Shown: positions 1 to 13,194, numbered from the stretch's first letter. The stretch is 64,000 nt of DNA from Coffea arabica (GCF_036785885.1 NC_092312.1:18618001-18682000), one strand, 5' to 3'. The notes: a model not told the origin generated them from the sequence alone. Numbers and translations: made by a program.

Positions 1-1821
1 CTTTTTTTTTATCTTACATACGTCGCATCAAAAAAGTACTACAGTATTTTTTCACAAATTTATTTCAAATAATTTACTATCCAAGCACACTCATTATTCT
101 TGAAGTCGTACTCTTTCAAAATTGAATCAGCAATTAAGCAAATCAATCCAGCGCGAGGGTTGGAAGGAAGAACGGGAGTTTTATGTGCAATGATTACACT
201 CAAACTAGGCAGGAAGAAAAGTATATATCATCTATTATTCTATATTATGCAAAGTACATGTGTTTCTTCGTAAAAGTCTGATTATAGAATTTAGCTCCTC
301 TCAAATATTATAAGTTGTGATGATCAGTTCTTAAGTTAAAATGGGAATCATAATACTTTTCTTGACTACTGAATGGAAATTTAAATTGGAATTTAAGAAT
401 AGGAGATGATATTGTAGTGAGAGATAAAAAGAGATGAGTGAGGGGCGAAAATGAAAAGAGCGGTTAGGTGCTTTTTCAATGCTGCCCGGCCATTTGCTGT
501 CAAATTAGTAAGGCCATGGGCAATTCTACTCCGGCAAGTTGGTTGGAGAAAGTCCAGTCCTCAAGCCCAACATGTCGGCCCAGACGTTTAATTACAGTTG
601 GACGCCCCTTTCAGGGTTGCGTGCTGAGCCCAATGTAGAAAGCCCTCTTCCGTTTGTGGTCCATGAACTGACGCCCCCAACAGGAACGGTGGTCCAGTCA
701 TAAATTCCTTGTTTTTCTCTGTCTTTTTTGTCTTTTCAAATTTATTAATGAATTCTGTCCAGAATACATCTTGGTCCCGGTGGTCATCATCATACATTAC
801 CAGCAACTACAATCTGTTGTCTTGAGAAACAGGCTCAGCGCAGACAAGCAGAGGCCAGGTCAAATAAGGGATCCTACATTCGGCAACAAATTGGAGTATT
901 TACATCCGCTTGGTTTTGCTGAAAAATATGGTATACTGTACTATTGGGCAGACAGACGTGTCAAAATGTGTGACTCGAACGAATTTGAATTAGTTAAAAT
1001 GACGTTGAGTAGATTGAATTGAGTACACGTGGTATATTGATAGTGGTTGTCTAATGGACCGTCCAACCTGCCACCTGTACTAATTGGCAATCTTCCAAAC
1101 CTTAGTTTTAACTAATTATGAAATTTGTTGACCTTAATTTCAAAGTTCTTGTAAAGGTGGACCTTAAAGAGACATTAACATATGAATATTGACCGTGACA
1201 GTGAATAGACTCGGTAAGTACTAGTATCACCTTTTTTATGGTTAGTGAAAGCAGTTACTATCAAGAACTAGTAAAACCTCTTCCGCCAATTATCACCTAC
1301 AGGTTAGGCTGCTATTTTCTGCTGTTGGACAAGATCAACTACAATATCATTGGATTGTCTCCCCCTTCCAGAATCCGGAGATACACGATAATGCTCAGGT
1401 CCTTGTCATGGACAAATAATGAGATTGATTACACAACGGTTCACTCCCCGATACAGAATTTTTTTTTTTTTTTTAAAAAGAAGGGTATCATCGGCATTCT
1501 CTTTCTTCGCATGCCTCGCTCAGCTACTGGTGGCAGATATGATGAGCAAGTATCTATGTTGCACATAAAGCCCGAGAAAGGGATTTGAAATTAACATTTA
1601 TCGGAATTTTTTTTTCTTTTGTAAAAAATTCTTATTTCGACTATTTATAATTACTCATGACTATTTTTATTTTTAATTATTTAAATATATATTTTTCCTA
1701 AACATTGTAATTATCAATATAAAATTATTTTATGAAAAATATTTAAAAGATTAAAGTTTGCTTTAACAATAAAAAAATTTATTCAAAATACATGATTATA
1801 AATATTTTATATTTTTTCATT

Positions 1822-1852
1822 GCACGCATATCGTATGTGCATTGAGCACTAG
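1822..1852 (+). mobile_element. Possible Helitron 3' end, unit 1
   Basis: A short imperfect hairpin (gcacgcatatcgtatgtgc, with a two-base bulge) is followed after a few bases by CTAG and then T. This is the arrangement of a Helitron 3' terminus inserted between A and T. I could not place a convincing 5' TC end, so the body is unknown. Confidence 0.35.
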
Positions 1853-3065
1853 TTGCAATAATGGTGAGAGACGCTGCACAAAGAAGAGGATTTGAAGATA
1901 CCATACTAAATAATGCTCCACTAAAAGTAAAAATACCAAAGCAAGTGGCCTAGCCGAAATGCAAATGGCCCCCTAACTCTACGTCCATGGGCCGCGCGCC
2001 AGTTGAATGGTGACTCCAAATTTTTTTTTTTTTTTTTGTAAATTTGCTTCGTCTTGTTTCGGTTGACAGCTATCACAATATCCGTTACTCAATCAACTAA
2101 ACTCCAGTCTCACGCAATATCAGTTTTACATTTATGACAAATTAATTAAAATGGAAGTGCATAATTTTGCTGCCTGCGAAAAGTCTAGCCTTTTGATTCT
2201 GAAATGAGATACAGGTCGCCAACCTAATTTTAAATATGAATCTATAGATGGGACCCAAGTCCAATTTGGTGAGGACTAGCGTCCAACCCCGTTCTACTGG
2301 CACGGATTAAGGAAATAATTGGAAAAATTAGATTTTCTATATACTTAATACATGTAAATCATACTCGATTACCGCCCACGGATTAAGGAAATAATTGGAA
2401 AAGTAGTTTCCTTTCTATTTAACGAAGTTGAATTGAGAACATTTTGGAGACATTTTAGTTGTCACCAAGCTAAGGAAATATATTTTTCTAATTTTAACCT
2501 AGGCAAGAAAATACTTAGCAAAAAAAAAAAAGAAGAAATAATTATGTTTTCGGAAGTATATATGTTTCTATATGTTGATGCATGAATTCATCCAAACAAT
2601 ATGTATATCGCTTTGCTAAAAGATAATAAACCATTAACTACTTAAACTAACTACACATGCCATTAAATAACAGTTTGATCGTTTTTTTGTTTTTTTGTTT
2701 TAAAAATTTTGATGAAATGACTAGATAGATAGTTCTCAACAATGCCATTTTCTTGGTCAGTGTGAGAGAGTAAATTAAGTTTTGCCAGGAAAGAAGAAAA
2801 TAGCTGTTAATTCTGGACAAATTGTCCATTTCTAAGTTTAATCCATCAATCAATGAGGAGTTAACACTAATTTATATTTTGTCGAAAAATATAGAGATGT
2901 TACTCTACATAAATCATCCATTTCTAAGTTTAATCCATCAATCAAGGGGAAATTAGGAGGGCGAAACAATGGAAACTGGAGAAAAAATATCGACCGAATC
3001 ACAATAAAATCTTTGACGTTTTTAGGAAAGAAAATTACGGGTAAATATTAAGGAAGGTGGAACCT

Positions 3066-3073
3066 TATATAAT
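3066..3073 (+). promoter_or_regulatory. TATA box of MADS gene, unit 1
   Basis: TATATAAT lies 91 bases before the ATG. It is identical in all four full units, so all four genes keep the same core promoter. Confidence 0.55.
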
Positions 3074-3156
3074 AATAGGATGGGATGCCAAAGCATTGAA
3101 GCTAGCCCTTAATTCACCAAAATCCCACCAAAAGACAAAAAAAAAAAAAGGCGAAA

Positions 3157-3881
3157 ATGAACAACATGATGATGAAGAAGAAGACGACCCAAGGTCGAAA
3201 AAAAATCGAGATCAAGAAGATAGACAACTTGAGCAACAGGCAAGTAGCCTTCTCCAAGCGAAGAGTCGGTCTCTTCAAGAAAGCAAGTGAACTTTGCGTC
3301 TTGACCGGGGCAGAAGTTGCCATCATCGTTCATTCTTTGGGCAAGCGCGTCTTTGCCTTTGGTCACCCCAGCATTGACGCTGTTATTAACCGCTATACCA
3401 CGGGATCGGCATCATCATCATCATCATCATCATCATCCTCGTCATCCGTTGCTGATCCGAATACCCCGTTGGGTGCTCATGAGATTCAACAACACAACCG
3501 ACACTATGCTAAAGTGTCCAAAGAATTAGAGTCGAGAGAAAAAGAAAGGAATTGATTGAAGGTTCGAAGTTAGAGAACGGCGGGAGTTTTTGGTGGGATG
3601 ACCCAATTGAGCATATGGGTTTGGAGGAGCTTCAACAGTATAAAGCTTCATTGGAAGAGTTGAAGAAAAAGCTGTTGATGAGAGCCGATGACTTGATGCT
3701 GTTGATAAATTCTTCTTCTTCTTCAACTAATTTGGGCTTTAATAATAGCGGTGATATCAATCCCGGAGTGACTGCAGTTGGTTGTGATGATATGTTCTTC
3801 AATCAGACGACGACTGAATACTGCAACAACTCCATCGTTCCTTATGGTTCTGATGACTTCGGAAATTCTCTGCAGGTTTGA
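3157..3881 (+). pseudogene. AGL62-like type I MADS-box gene, frameshifted (unit 1)
   Basis: Compared with units 3 and 4, one G is missing at about 3530 (gaattagagtcgag against gaattagaggtcgag). The open frame from ATG 3157 therefore ends at 3555 after 132 residues. The product would keep the MADS domain (about residues 12-71, with RQVAFSKRR and [10 protein letters not shown]) and the poly-Ser linker, but lose the FWWDDP motif and the following leucine-rich helix that type I M-alpha proteins carry. The lost part is still readable in another frame at 3552-3881, so the break is recent. A truncated DNA-binding protein could still be made, so 'pseudogene' is an inference. Confidence 0.8.
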
Positions 3882-4577
3882 AGATCTGTGGTTGGCGAAG
3901 TCAGGAGGATTCTATAATAAGTTTAATATATGCATGGCTTTCAGCAGTTTTCTTTTTAGTGTTTAGTTTATGGATGGTTTTTCACAGTGTTGTTAGTGTT
4001 CGTTCCTTATGAATTACTATAGATTAGGCTCTTGCAGTGTTTTATTTTATTATGTTGACTGATGTCTCTTTTTTTATTTTTGTCTTTCAGTGATTTTTAA
4101 GTAAGAGTATTCTTTATATATTTATATATATGTGTGTGTGCGAGCCAATCTTAAATAATTGATATTAGTGTTAAAAAGCACACTCAATGTGTGTGCAATT
4201 TAGAAATCATTATTATTTTTTATGAATTTGTAAATTTTATTTTTTCATTAATAAATTTTATAAGAACTTTTCATTAACAAACTTCAATCTATAATTAATT
4301 TTTTCTTCAATTAAAAATAGATAATTTGGTAATTGCAATATTTAGAGTGATTATGTTGGTAAATGTGATCACGTGACTTAGGGTAAAAAATTAATTTTCT
4401 AAGAATAAAATTGAAAGTTCGAAAAAAAATTGTAGAAAATATTTACACTGGCTGTCAATGCCCTCTTCTTATATATTGTATAGAAAAAGACACGATCACA
4501 GTCCGTAATGTTACGGACGCTTTTCCACCGCAAGATCACATGTGCGTTGATGAGTTTCCAGTTTGTCGAACAACTAA

Positions 4578-4792
4578 GGCCTTGTTTCGCAGGCAAGTTT
4601 TGGCTAAGTTTATTTGTTGTAAGATTTTTAAAAATAGTTATAATAACTTTAAAAAGTTTTCAAAAATTTTAAATTACATTCTTCAAAATATCCAAAAATT
4701 TATACCCTCTAAAAAAATTTTTATAACTTCTACAGTAAGTTACAATAAAACTTTAGACAAATACCCAAAAAACTTACTTACCAAATAAGGCC
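4578..4792 (+). mobile_element. Tourist-like MITE (PIF/Harbinger type), unit 1
   Basis: About 215 bp with terminal inverted repeats beginning ggccttgttt and, at the other end read in reverse, ggccttattt, flanked by TAA on both sides. A three-base TWA duplication and a GGCC start are typical of Tourist/PIF-Harbinger MITEs. It has no coding capacity. The interior matches the MITE at 50910-51121 in the opposite orientation. Confidence 0.75.
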
Positions 4793-6886
4793 TAAGTAGA
4801 TTTAAAGGAAAAAAAAATCACAGAGTAGTTTTGACAAAAAAAAAAGGTAGATTTAAGGAAAATCACATAATTCCCCCGAGATACCAACATCCCTTCAGCA
4901 TCCATCCTGTCACCCCTCCGACATAAAGCCCGACCGATTAAACCACAAAGTTCATCCAAATCTTAATTAGAAGCCAATCTGGTGAGTGTGTCTGGATTAT
5001 ACATTATTATTTTCACCTTATTTACACGCACCGACTTGCTTGTATTATCAACACATTTTCAATCACTTTTTTTTTATCTTACATACGTCGCATCAAAAAA
5101 GTACTACAGTATTTTTTCACAAATTTATTTCAAATAATTTACTATCCAAGCACACTCATTATTCTTGAAGTCGTACTCTTTCAAAATTGAATCAGCAATT
5201 AAGCAAATCAATCCAGCGCGAGGGTTGGAAGGAAGAACGGGAGTTTTATGTGCAATGATTACACTCAAACTAGGCAGGAAGAAAAGTATATATCATCTAT
5301 TATTCTATATTATGCAAAGTACATGTGTTTCTTCGTAAAAGTCTGATTATAGAATTTAGCTCCTCTCAAATATTATAAGTTGTGATGATCAGTTCTTAAG
5401 TTAAAATGGGAATCATAATACTTTTCTTGACTACTGAATGGAAATTTAAATTGGAATTTAAGAATAGGAGATGATATTGTAGTGAGAGATAAAAAGAGAT
5501 GAGTGAGGGGCGAAAATGAAAAGAGCGGTTAGGTGCTTTTTCAATGCTGCCCGGCCATTTGCTGTCAAATTAGTAAGGCCATGGGCAATTCTACTCCGGC
5601 AAGTTGGTTGGAGAAAGTCCAGTCCTCAAGCCCAACATGTCGGCCCAGACGTTTAATTACAGTTGGACGCCCCTTTCAGGGTTGCGTGCTGAGCCCAATG
5701 TAGAAAGCCCTCTTCCGTTTGTGGTCCATGAACTGACGCCCCCAACAGGAACGGTGGTCCAGTCATAAATTCCTTGTTTTTCTCTGTCTTTTTTGTCTTT
5801 TCAAATTTATTAATGAATTCTGTCCAGAATACATCTTGGTCCCGGTGGTCATCATCATACATTACCAGCAACTACAATCTGTTGTCTTGAGAAACAGGCT
5901 CAGCGCAGACAAGCAGAGGCCAGGTCAAATAAGGGATCCTACATTCGGCAACAAATTGGAGTATTTACATCCGCTTGGTTTTGCTGAAAAATATGGTATA
6001 CTGTACTATTGGGCAGACAGACGTGTCAAAATGTGTGACTCGAACGAATTTGAATTAGTTAAAATGACGTTGAGTAGATTGAATTGAGTACACGTGGTAT
6101 ATTGATAGTGGTTGTCTAATGGACCGTCCAACCTGCCACCTGTACTAATTGGCAATCTTCCAAACCTTAGTTTTAACTAATTATGAAATTTGTTGACCTT
6201 AATTTCAAAGTTCTTGTAAAGGTGGACCTTAAAGAGACATTAACATATGAATATTGACCGTGACAGTGAATAGACTCGGTAAGTACTAGTATCACCTTTT
6301 TTATGGTTAGTGAAAGCAGTTACTATCAAGAACTAGTAAAACCTCTTCCGCCAATTATCACCTACAGGTTAGGCTGCTATTTTCTGCTGTTGGACAAGAT
6401 CAACTACAATATCATTGGATTGTCTCCCCCTTCCAGAATCCGGAGATACACGATAATGCTCAGGTCCTTGTCATGGACAAATAATGAGATTGATTACACA
6501 ACGGTTCACTCCCCGATACAGAATTTTTTTTTTTTTTTTAAAAAGAAGGGTATCATCGGCATTCTCTTTCTTCGCATGCCTCGCTCAGCTACTGGTGGCA
6601 GATATGATGAGCAAGTATCTATGTTGCACATAAAGCCCGAGAAAGGGATTTGAAATTAACATTTATCGGAATTTTTTTTTCTTTTGTAAAAAATTCTTAT
6701 TTCGACTATTTATAATTACTCATGACTATTTTTATTTTTAATTATTTAAATATATATTTTTCCTAAACATTGTAATTATCAATATAAAATTATTTTATGA
6801 AAAATATTTAAAAGATTAAAGTTTGCTTTAACAATAAAAAAATTTATTCAAAATACATGATTATAAATATTTTATATTTTTTCATT

Positions 6887-6917
6887 GCACGCATATCGTA
6901 TGTGCATTGAGCACTAG
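6887..6917 (+). mobile_element. Possible Helitron 3' end, unit 2
   Basis: Copy of the hairpin plus CTAG|T arrangement seen at 1822-1852, duplicated with the array unit. Confidence 0.35.
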
Positions 6918-8130
6918 TTGCAATAATGGTGAGAGACGCTGCACAAAGAAGAGGATTTGAAGATACCATACTAAATAATGCTCCACTAAAAGTAAAAATA
7001 CCAAAGCAAGTGGCCTAGCCGAAATGCAAATGGCCCCCTAACTCTACGTCCATGGGCCGCGCGCCAGTTGAATGGTGACTCCAAATTTTTTTTTTTTTTT
7101 TTGTAAATTTGCTTCGTCTTGTTTCGGTTGACAGCTATCACAATATCCGTTACTCAATCAACTAAACTCCAGTCTCACGCAATATCAGTTTTACATTTAT
7201 GACAAATTAATTAAAATGGAAGTGCATAATTTTGCTGCCTGCGAAAAGTCTAGCCTTTTGATTCTGAAATGAGATACAGGTCGCCAACCTAATTTTAAAT
7301 ATGAATCTATAGATGGGACCCAAGTCCAATTTGGTGAGGACTAGCGTCCAACCCCGTTCTACTGGCACGGATTAAGGAAATAATTGGAAAAATTAGATTT
7401 TCTATATACTTAATACATGTAAATCATACTCGATTACCGCCCACGGATTAAGGAAATAATTGGAAAAGTAGTTTCCTTTCTATTTAACGAAGTTGAATTG
7501 AGAACATTTTGGAGACATTTTAGTTGTCACCAAGCTAAGGAAATATATTTTTCTAATTTTAACCTAGGCAAGAAAATACTTAGCAAAAAAAAAAAAGAAG
7601 AAATAATTATGTTTTCGGAAGTATATATGTTTCTATATGTTGATGCATGAATTCATCCAAACAATATGTATATCGCTTTGCTAAAAGATAATAAACCATT
7701 AACTACTTAAACTAACTACACATGCCATTAAATAACAGTTTGATCGTTTTTTTGTTTTTTTGTTTTAAAAATTTTGATGAAATGACTAGATAGATAGTTC
7801 TCAACAATGCCATTTTCTTGGTCAGTGTGAGAGAGTAAATTAAGTTTTGCCAGGAAAGAAGAAAATAGCTGTTAATTCTGGACAAATTGTCCATTTCTAA
7901 GTTTAATCCATCAATCAATGAGGAGTTAACACTAATTTATATTTTGTCGAAAAATATAGAGATGTTACTCTACATAAATCATCCATTTCTAAGTTTAATC
8001 CATCAATCAAGGGGAAATTAGGAGGGCGAAACAATGGAAACTGGAGAAAAAATATCGACCGAATCACAATAAAATCTTTGACGTTTTTAGGAAAGAAAAT
8101 TACGGGTAAATATTAAGGAAGGTGGAACCT

Positions 8131-8138
8131 TATATAAT
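8131..8138 (+). promoter_or_regulatory. TATA box of MADS gene, unit 2
   Basis: TATATAAT, 91 bases before the ATG, identical to unit 1. Confidence 0.55.
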
Positions 8139-8221
8139 AATAGGATGGGATGCCAAAGCATTGAAGCTAGCCCTTAATTCACCAAAATCCCACCAAAAGA
8201 CAAAAAAAAAAAAAGGCGAAA

Positions 8222-8946
8222 ATGAACAACATGATGATGAAGAAGAAGACGACCCAAGGTCGAAAAAAAATCGAGATCAAGAAGATAGACAACTTGAGCA
8301 ACAGGCAAGTAGCCTTCTCCAAGCGAAGAGTCGGTCTCTTCAAGAAAGCAAGTGAACTTTGCGTCTTGACCGGGGCAGAAGTTGCCATCATCGTTCATTC
8401 TTTGGGCAAGCGCGTCTTTGCCTTTGGTCACCCCAGCATTGACGCTGTTATTAACCGCTATACCACGGGATCGGCATCATCATCATCATCATCATCATCA
8501 TCCTCGTCATCCGTTGCTGATCCGAATACCCCGTTGGGTGCTCATGAGATTCAACAACACAACCGACACTATGCTAAAGTGTCCAAAGAATTAGAGTCGA
8601 GAGAAAAAGAAAGGAATTGATTGAAGGTTCGAAGTTAGAGAACGGCGGGAGTTTTTGGTGGGATGACCCAATTGAGCATATGGGTTTGGAGGAGCTTCAA
8701 CAGTATAAAGCTTCATTGGAAGAGTTGAAGAAAAAGCTGTTGATGAGAGCCGATGACTTGATGCTGTTGATAAATTCTTCTTCTTCTTCAACTAATTTGG
8801 GCTTTAATAATAGCGGTGATATCAATCCCGGAGTGACTGCAGTTGGTTGTGATGATATGTTCTTCAATCAGACGACGACTGAATACTGCAACAACTCCAT
8901 CGTTCCTTATGGTTCTGATGACTTCGGAAATTCTCTGCAGGTTTGA
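8222..8946 (+). pseudogene. AGL62-like type I MADS-box gene, frameshifted (unit 2)
   Basis: Same sequence and same missing G (about 8595) as the unit 1 copy: a 132-residue open frame at 8222-8620, with the C-terminal half left in another frame at 8617-8946. The MADS domain reads [12 protein letters not shown] here, against [12 protein letters not shown] in units 3 and 4, so units 1-2 also differ by a Thr/Ile change inside the domain. The frameshift preceded the duplication that made units 1 and 2, or was spread between them by gene conversion. Confidence 0.8.
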
Positions 8947-9642
8947 AGATCTGTGGTTGGCGAAGTCAGGAGGATTCTATAATAAGTTTAATATATGCAT
9001 GGCTTTCAGCAGTTTTCTTTTTAGTGTTTAGTTTATGGATGGTTTTTCACAGTGTTGTTAGTGTTCGTTCCTTATGAATTACTATAGATTAGGCTCTTGC
9101 AGTGTTTTATTTTATTATGTTGACTGATGTCTCTTTTTTTATTTTTGTCTTTCAGTGATTTTTAAGTAAGAGTATTCTTTATATATTTATATATATGTGT
9201 GTGTGCGAGCCAATCTTAAATAATTGATATTAGTGTTAAAAAGCACACTCAATGTGTGTGCAATTTAGAAATCATTATTATTTTTTATGAATTTGTAAAT
9301 TTTATTTTTTCATTAATAAATTTTATAAGAACTTTTCATTAACAAACTTCAATCTATAATTAATTTTTTCTTCAATTAAAAATAGATAATTTGGTAATTG
9401 CAATATTTAGAGTGATTATGTTGGTAAATGTGATCACGTGACTTAGGGTAAAAAATTAATTTTCTAAGAATAAAATTGAAAGTTCGAAAAAAAATTGTAG
9501 AAAATATTTACACTGGCTGTCAATGCCCTCTTCTTATATATTGTATAGAAAAAGACACGATCACAGTCCGTAATGTTACGGACGCTTTTCCACCGCAAGA
9601 TCACATGTGCGTTGATGAGTTTCCAGTTTGTCGAACAACTAA

Positions 9643-9857
9643 GGCCTTGTTTCGCAGGCAAGTTTTGGCTAAGTTTATTTGTTGTAAGATTTTTAAAAAT
9701 AGTTATAATAACTTTAAAAAGTTTTCAAAAATTTTAAATTACATTCTTCAAAATATCCAAAAATTTATACCCTCTAAAAAAATTTTTATAACTTCTACAG
9801 TAAGTTACAATAAAACTTTAGACAAATACCCAAAAAACTTACTTACCAAATAAGGCC
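9643..9857 (+). mobile_element. Tourist-like MITE, unit 2
   Basis: Copy of the 215-bp MITE at 4578-4792 carried by the array duplication; the TAA flanks are retained. Confidence 0.75.
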
Positions 9858-11950
9858 TAAGTAGATTTAAAGGAAAAAAAAATCACAGAGTAGTTTTGAC
9901 AAAAAAAAAAGGTAGATTTAAGGAAAATCACATAATTCCCCCGAGATACCAACATCCCTTCAGCATCCATCCTGTCACCCCTCCGACATAAAGCCCGACC
10001 GATTAAACCACAAAGTTCATCCAAATCTTAATTAGAAGCCAATCTGGTGAGTGTGTCTGGATTATACATTATTATTTTCACCTTATTTACACGCACCGAC
10101 TTGCTTGTATTATCAACACATTTTCAATCACTTTTTTTTTATCTTACATACGTCGCATCAAAAAAGTACTACAGTATTTTTTCACAAATTTATTTCAAAT
10201 AATTTACTATCCAAGCACACTCATTATTCTTGAAGTCGTACTCTTTCAAAATTGAATCAGCAATTAAGCAAATCAATCCAGCGCGAGGGTTGGAAGGAAG
10301 AACGGGAGTTTTATGTGCAATGATTACACTCAAACTAGGCAGGAAGAAAAGTATATATCATCTATTATTCTATATTATGCAAAGTACATGTGTTTCTTCG
10401 TAAAAGTCTGATTATAGAATTTAGCTCCTCTCAAATATTATAAGTTGTGATGATCAGTTCTTAAGTTAAAATGGGAATCATAATACTTTTCTTGACTACT
10501 GAATGGAAATTTAAATTGGAATTTAAGAATAGGAGATGATATTGTAGTGAGAGATAAAAAGAGATGAGTGAGGGGCGAAAATGAAAAGAGCGGTTAGGTG
10601 CTTTTTCAATGCTGCCCGGCCATTTGCTGTCAAATTAGTAAGGCCATGGGCAATTCTACTCCGGCAAGTTGGTTGGAGAAAGTCCAGTCCTCAAGCCCAA
10701 CATGTCGGCCCAGACGTTTAATTACAGTTGGACGCCCCTTTCAGGGTTGCGTGCTGAGCCCAATGTAGAAAGCCCTCTTCCGTTTGTGGTCCATGAACTG
10801 ACGCCCCCAACAGGAACGGTGGTCCAGTCATAAATTCCTTGTTTTTCTCTGTCTTTTTTGTCTTTTCAAATTTATTAATGAATTCTGTCCAGAATACATC
10901 TTGGTCCCGGTGGTCATCATCATACATTACCAGCAACTACAATCTGTTGTCTTGAGAAACAGGCTCAGCGCAGACAAGCAGAGGCCAGGTCAAATAAGGG
11001 ATCCTACATTCGGCAACAAATTGGAGTATTTACATCCGCTTGGTTTTGCTGAAAAATATGGTATACTGTACTATTGGGCAGACAGACGTGTCAAAATGTG
11101 TGACTCGAACGAATTTGAATTAGTTAAAATGACGTTGAGTAGATTGAATTGAGTACACGTGGTATATTGATAGTGGTTGTCTAATGGACCGTCCAACCTG
11201 CCACCTGTACTAATTGGCAATCTTCCAAACCTTAGTTTTAACTAATTATGAAATTTGTTGACCTTAATTTCAAAGTTCTTGTAAAGGTGGACCTTAAAGA
11301 GACATTAACATATGAATATTGACCGTGACAGTGAATAGACTCGGTAAGTACTAGTATCACCTTTTTTATGGTTAGTGAAAGCAGTTACTATCAAGAACTA
11401 GTAAAACCTCTTCCGCCAATTATCACCTACAGGTTAGGCTGCTATTTTCTGCTGTTGGACAAGATCAACTACAATATCATTGGATTGTCTCCCCCTTCCA
11501 GAATCCGGAGATACACGATAATGCTCAGGTCCTTGTCATGGACAAATAATGAGATTGATTACACAACGGTTCACTCCCCGATACAGAATTTTTTTTTTTT
11601 TTTTAAAAAGAAGGGTATCATCGGCATTCTCTTTCTTCGCATGCCTCGCTCAGCTACTGGTGGCAGATATGATGAGCAAGTATCTATGTTGCACATAAAG
11701 CCCGAGAAAGGGATTTGAAATTAACATTTATCGGAATTTTTTTTTCTTTTGTAAAAAATTCTTATTTCGACTATTTATAATTACTCATGACTATTTTTAT
11801 TTTTAATTATTTAAATATATATTTTTCCTAAACATTGTAATTATCAATATAAAATTATTTTATGAAAAATATTTAAAAGATTAAAGTTTGCTTTAACAAT
11901 AAAAAATTTATTCAAAATACATGATTATAAATATTTTATATTTTTTCATT

Positions 11951-11981
11951 GCACGCATATCGTATGTGCATTGAGCACTAG
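11951..11981 (+). mobile_element. Possible Helitron 3' end, unit 3
   Basis: Copy of the hairpin plus CTAG|T arrangement described at 1822-1852. Confidence 0.35.
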
Positions 11982-13194
11982 TTGCAATAATGGTGAGAGA
12001 CGCTGCACAAAGAAGAGGATTTGAAGATACCATACTAAATAATGCTCCACTAAAAGTAAAAATACCAAAGCAAGTGGCCTAGCCGAAATGCAAATGGCCC
12101 CCTAACTCTACGTCCATGGGCCGCGCGCCAGTTGAATGGTGACTCCAAATTTTTTTTTTTTTTTTTGTAAATTTGCTTCGTCTTGTTTCGGTTGACAGCT
12201 ATCACAATATCCGTTACTCAATCAACTAAACTCCAGTCTCACGCAATATCAGTTTTACATTTATGACAAATTAATTAAAATGGAAGTGCATAATTTTGCT
12301 GCCTGCGAAAAGTCTAGCCTTTTGATTCTGAAATGAGATACAGGTCGCCAACCTAATTTTAAATATGAATCTATAGATGGGACCCAAGTCCAATTTGGTG
12401 AGGACTAGCGTCCAACCCCGTTCTACTGGCACGGATTAAGGAAATAATTGGAAAAATTAGATTTTCTATATACTTAATACATGTAAATCATACTCGATTA
12501 CCGCCCACGGATTAAGGAAATAATTGGAAAAGTAGTTTCCTTTCTATTTAACGAAGTTGAATTGAGAACATTTTGGAGACATTTTAGTTGTCACCAAGCT
12601 AAGGAAATATATTTTTCTAATTTTAACCTAGGCAAGAAAATACTTAGCAAAAAAAAAAAAGAAGAAATAATTATGTTTTCGGAAGTATATATGTTTCTAT
12701 ATGTTGATGCATGAATTCATCCAAACAATATGTATATCGCTTTGCTAAAAGATAATAAACCATTAACTACTTAAACTAACTACACATGCCATTAAATAAC
12801 AGTTTGATCGTTTTTTTGTTTTTTTGTTTTAAAAATTTTGATGAAATGACTAGATAGATAGTTCTCAACAATGCCATTTTCTTGGTCAGTGTGAGAGAGT
12901 AAATTATGTTTTGCCAGGAAAGAAGAAAATAGCTGTTAATTCTAGACAAATTGTCCATTTCTAAGTTTAATCCATCAATCAATGAGGAGTTAACACTAAT
13001 TTATATTTTGTCGAAAAATATAGAGATGTTACTCTACATAAATCATCCATTTCTAAGTTTAATCCATCAATCAAGGGGAAATTAGGAGGGCGAAACAATG
13101 GAAACTGGAGAAAATATATCGACCGAATCACAATAAAATCTTTGACGTTTTTAGGAAAGAAAATTACGGGTAAATATTAAGGAAGGTGGAACCT

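Larger units (their letters stand above)
1..5065 (+). repeat. Tandem array unit 1 (about 5.07 kb, MADS-box)
   Basis: First unit of a head-to-tail array; the phase is arbitrary because the window starts inside the array. It matches unit 2 at a constant offset of 5,065 bases with no difference that I noticed. It holds, in order: about 1.2 kb without a recognisable gene, an ATG-started 116-codon ORF of unknown worth at 1238-1588, a possible Helitron 3' end near 1852, a TATA box, an AGL62-like MADS gene carrying a frameshift, and a Tourist-like MITE. An internal direct repeat of about 25 bases beginning cggattaagg lies near 2303 and again near 2382. Confidence 0.95.
5066..10130 (+). repeat. Tandem array unit 2 (about 5.07 kb, MADS-box)
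   Basis: Second unit, 5,065 bases, colinear with unit 1 throughout. It shares the frameshift of unit 1 in the MADS gene and all the single-base variants that separate units 1-2 from units 3-4. The two units therefore come from one copy that already carried the frameshift. Confidence 0.95.

Noticed and set aside
771-1022. 83-codon frame in each array unit
   Set aside because: It starts at TTG, has no recognisable motif, and overlaps an equally long frame on the other strand.
3317-3529. Frame with a poly-His run inside the MADS gene
   Set aside because: It is the tca repeat of the Ser run read in another frame.
4411-4788. 125-codon frame in each array unit
   Set aside because: It starts at TTG and runs through the Tourist-like MITE; the apparent protein is translated AT-rich repeat.
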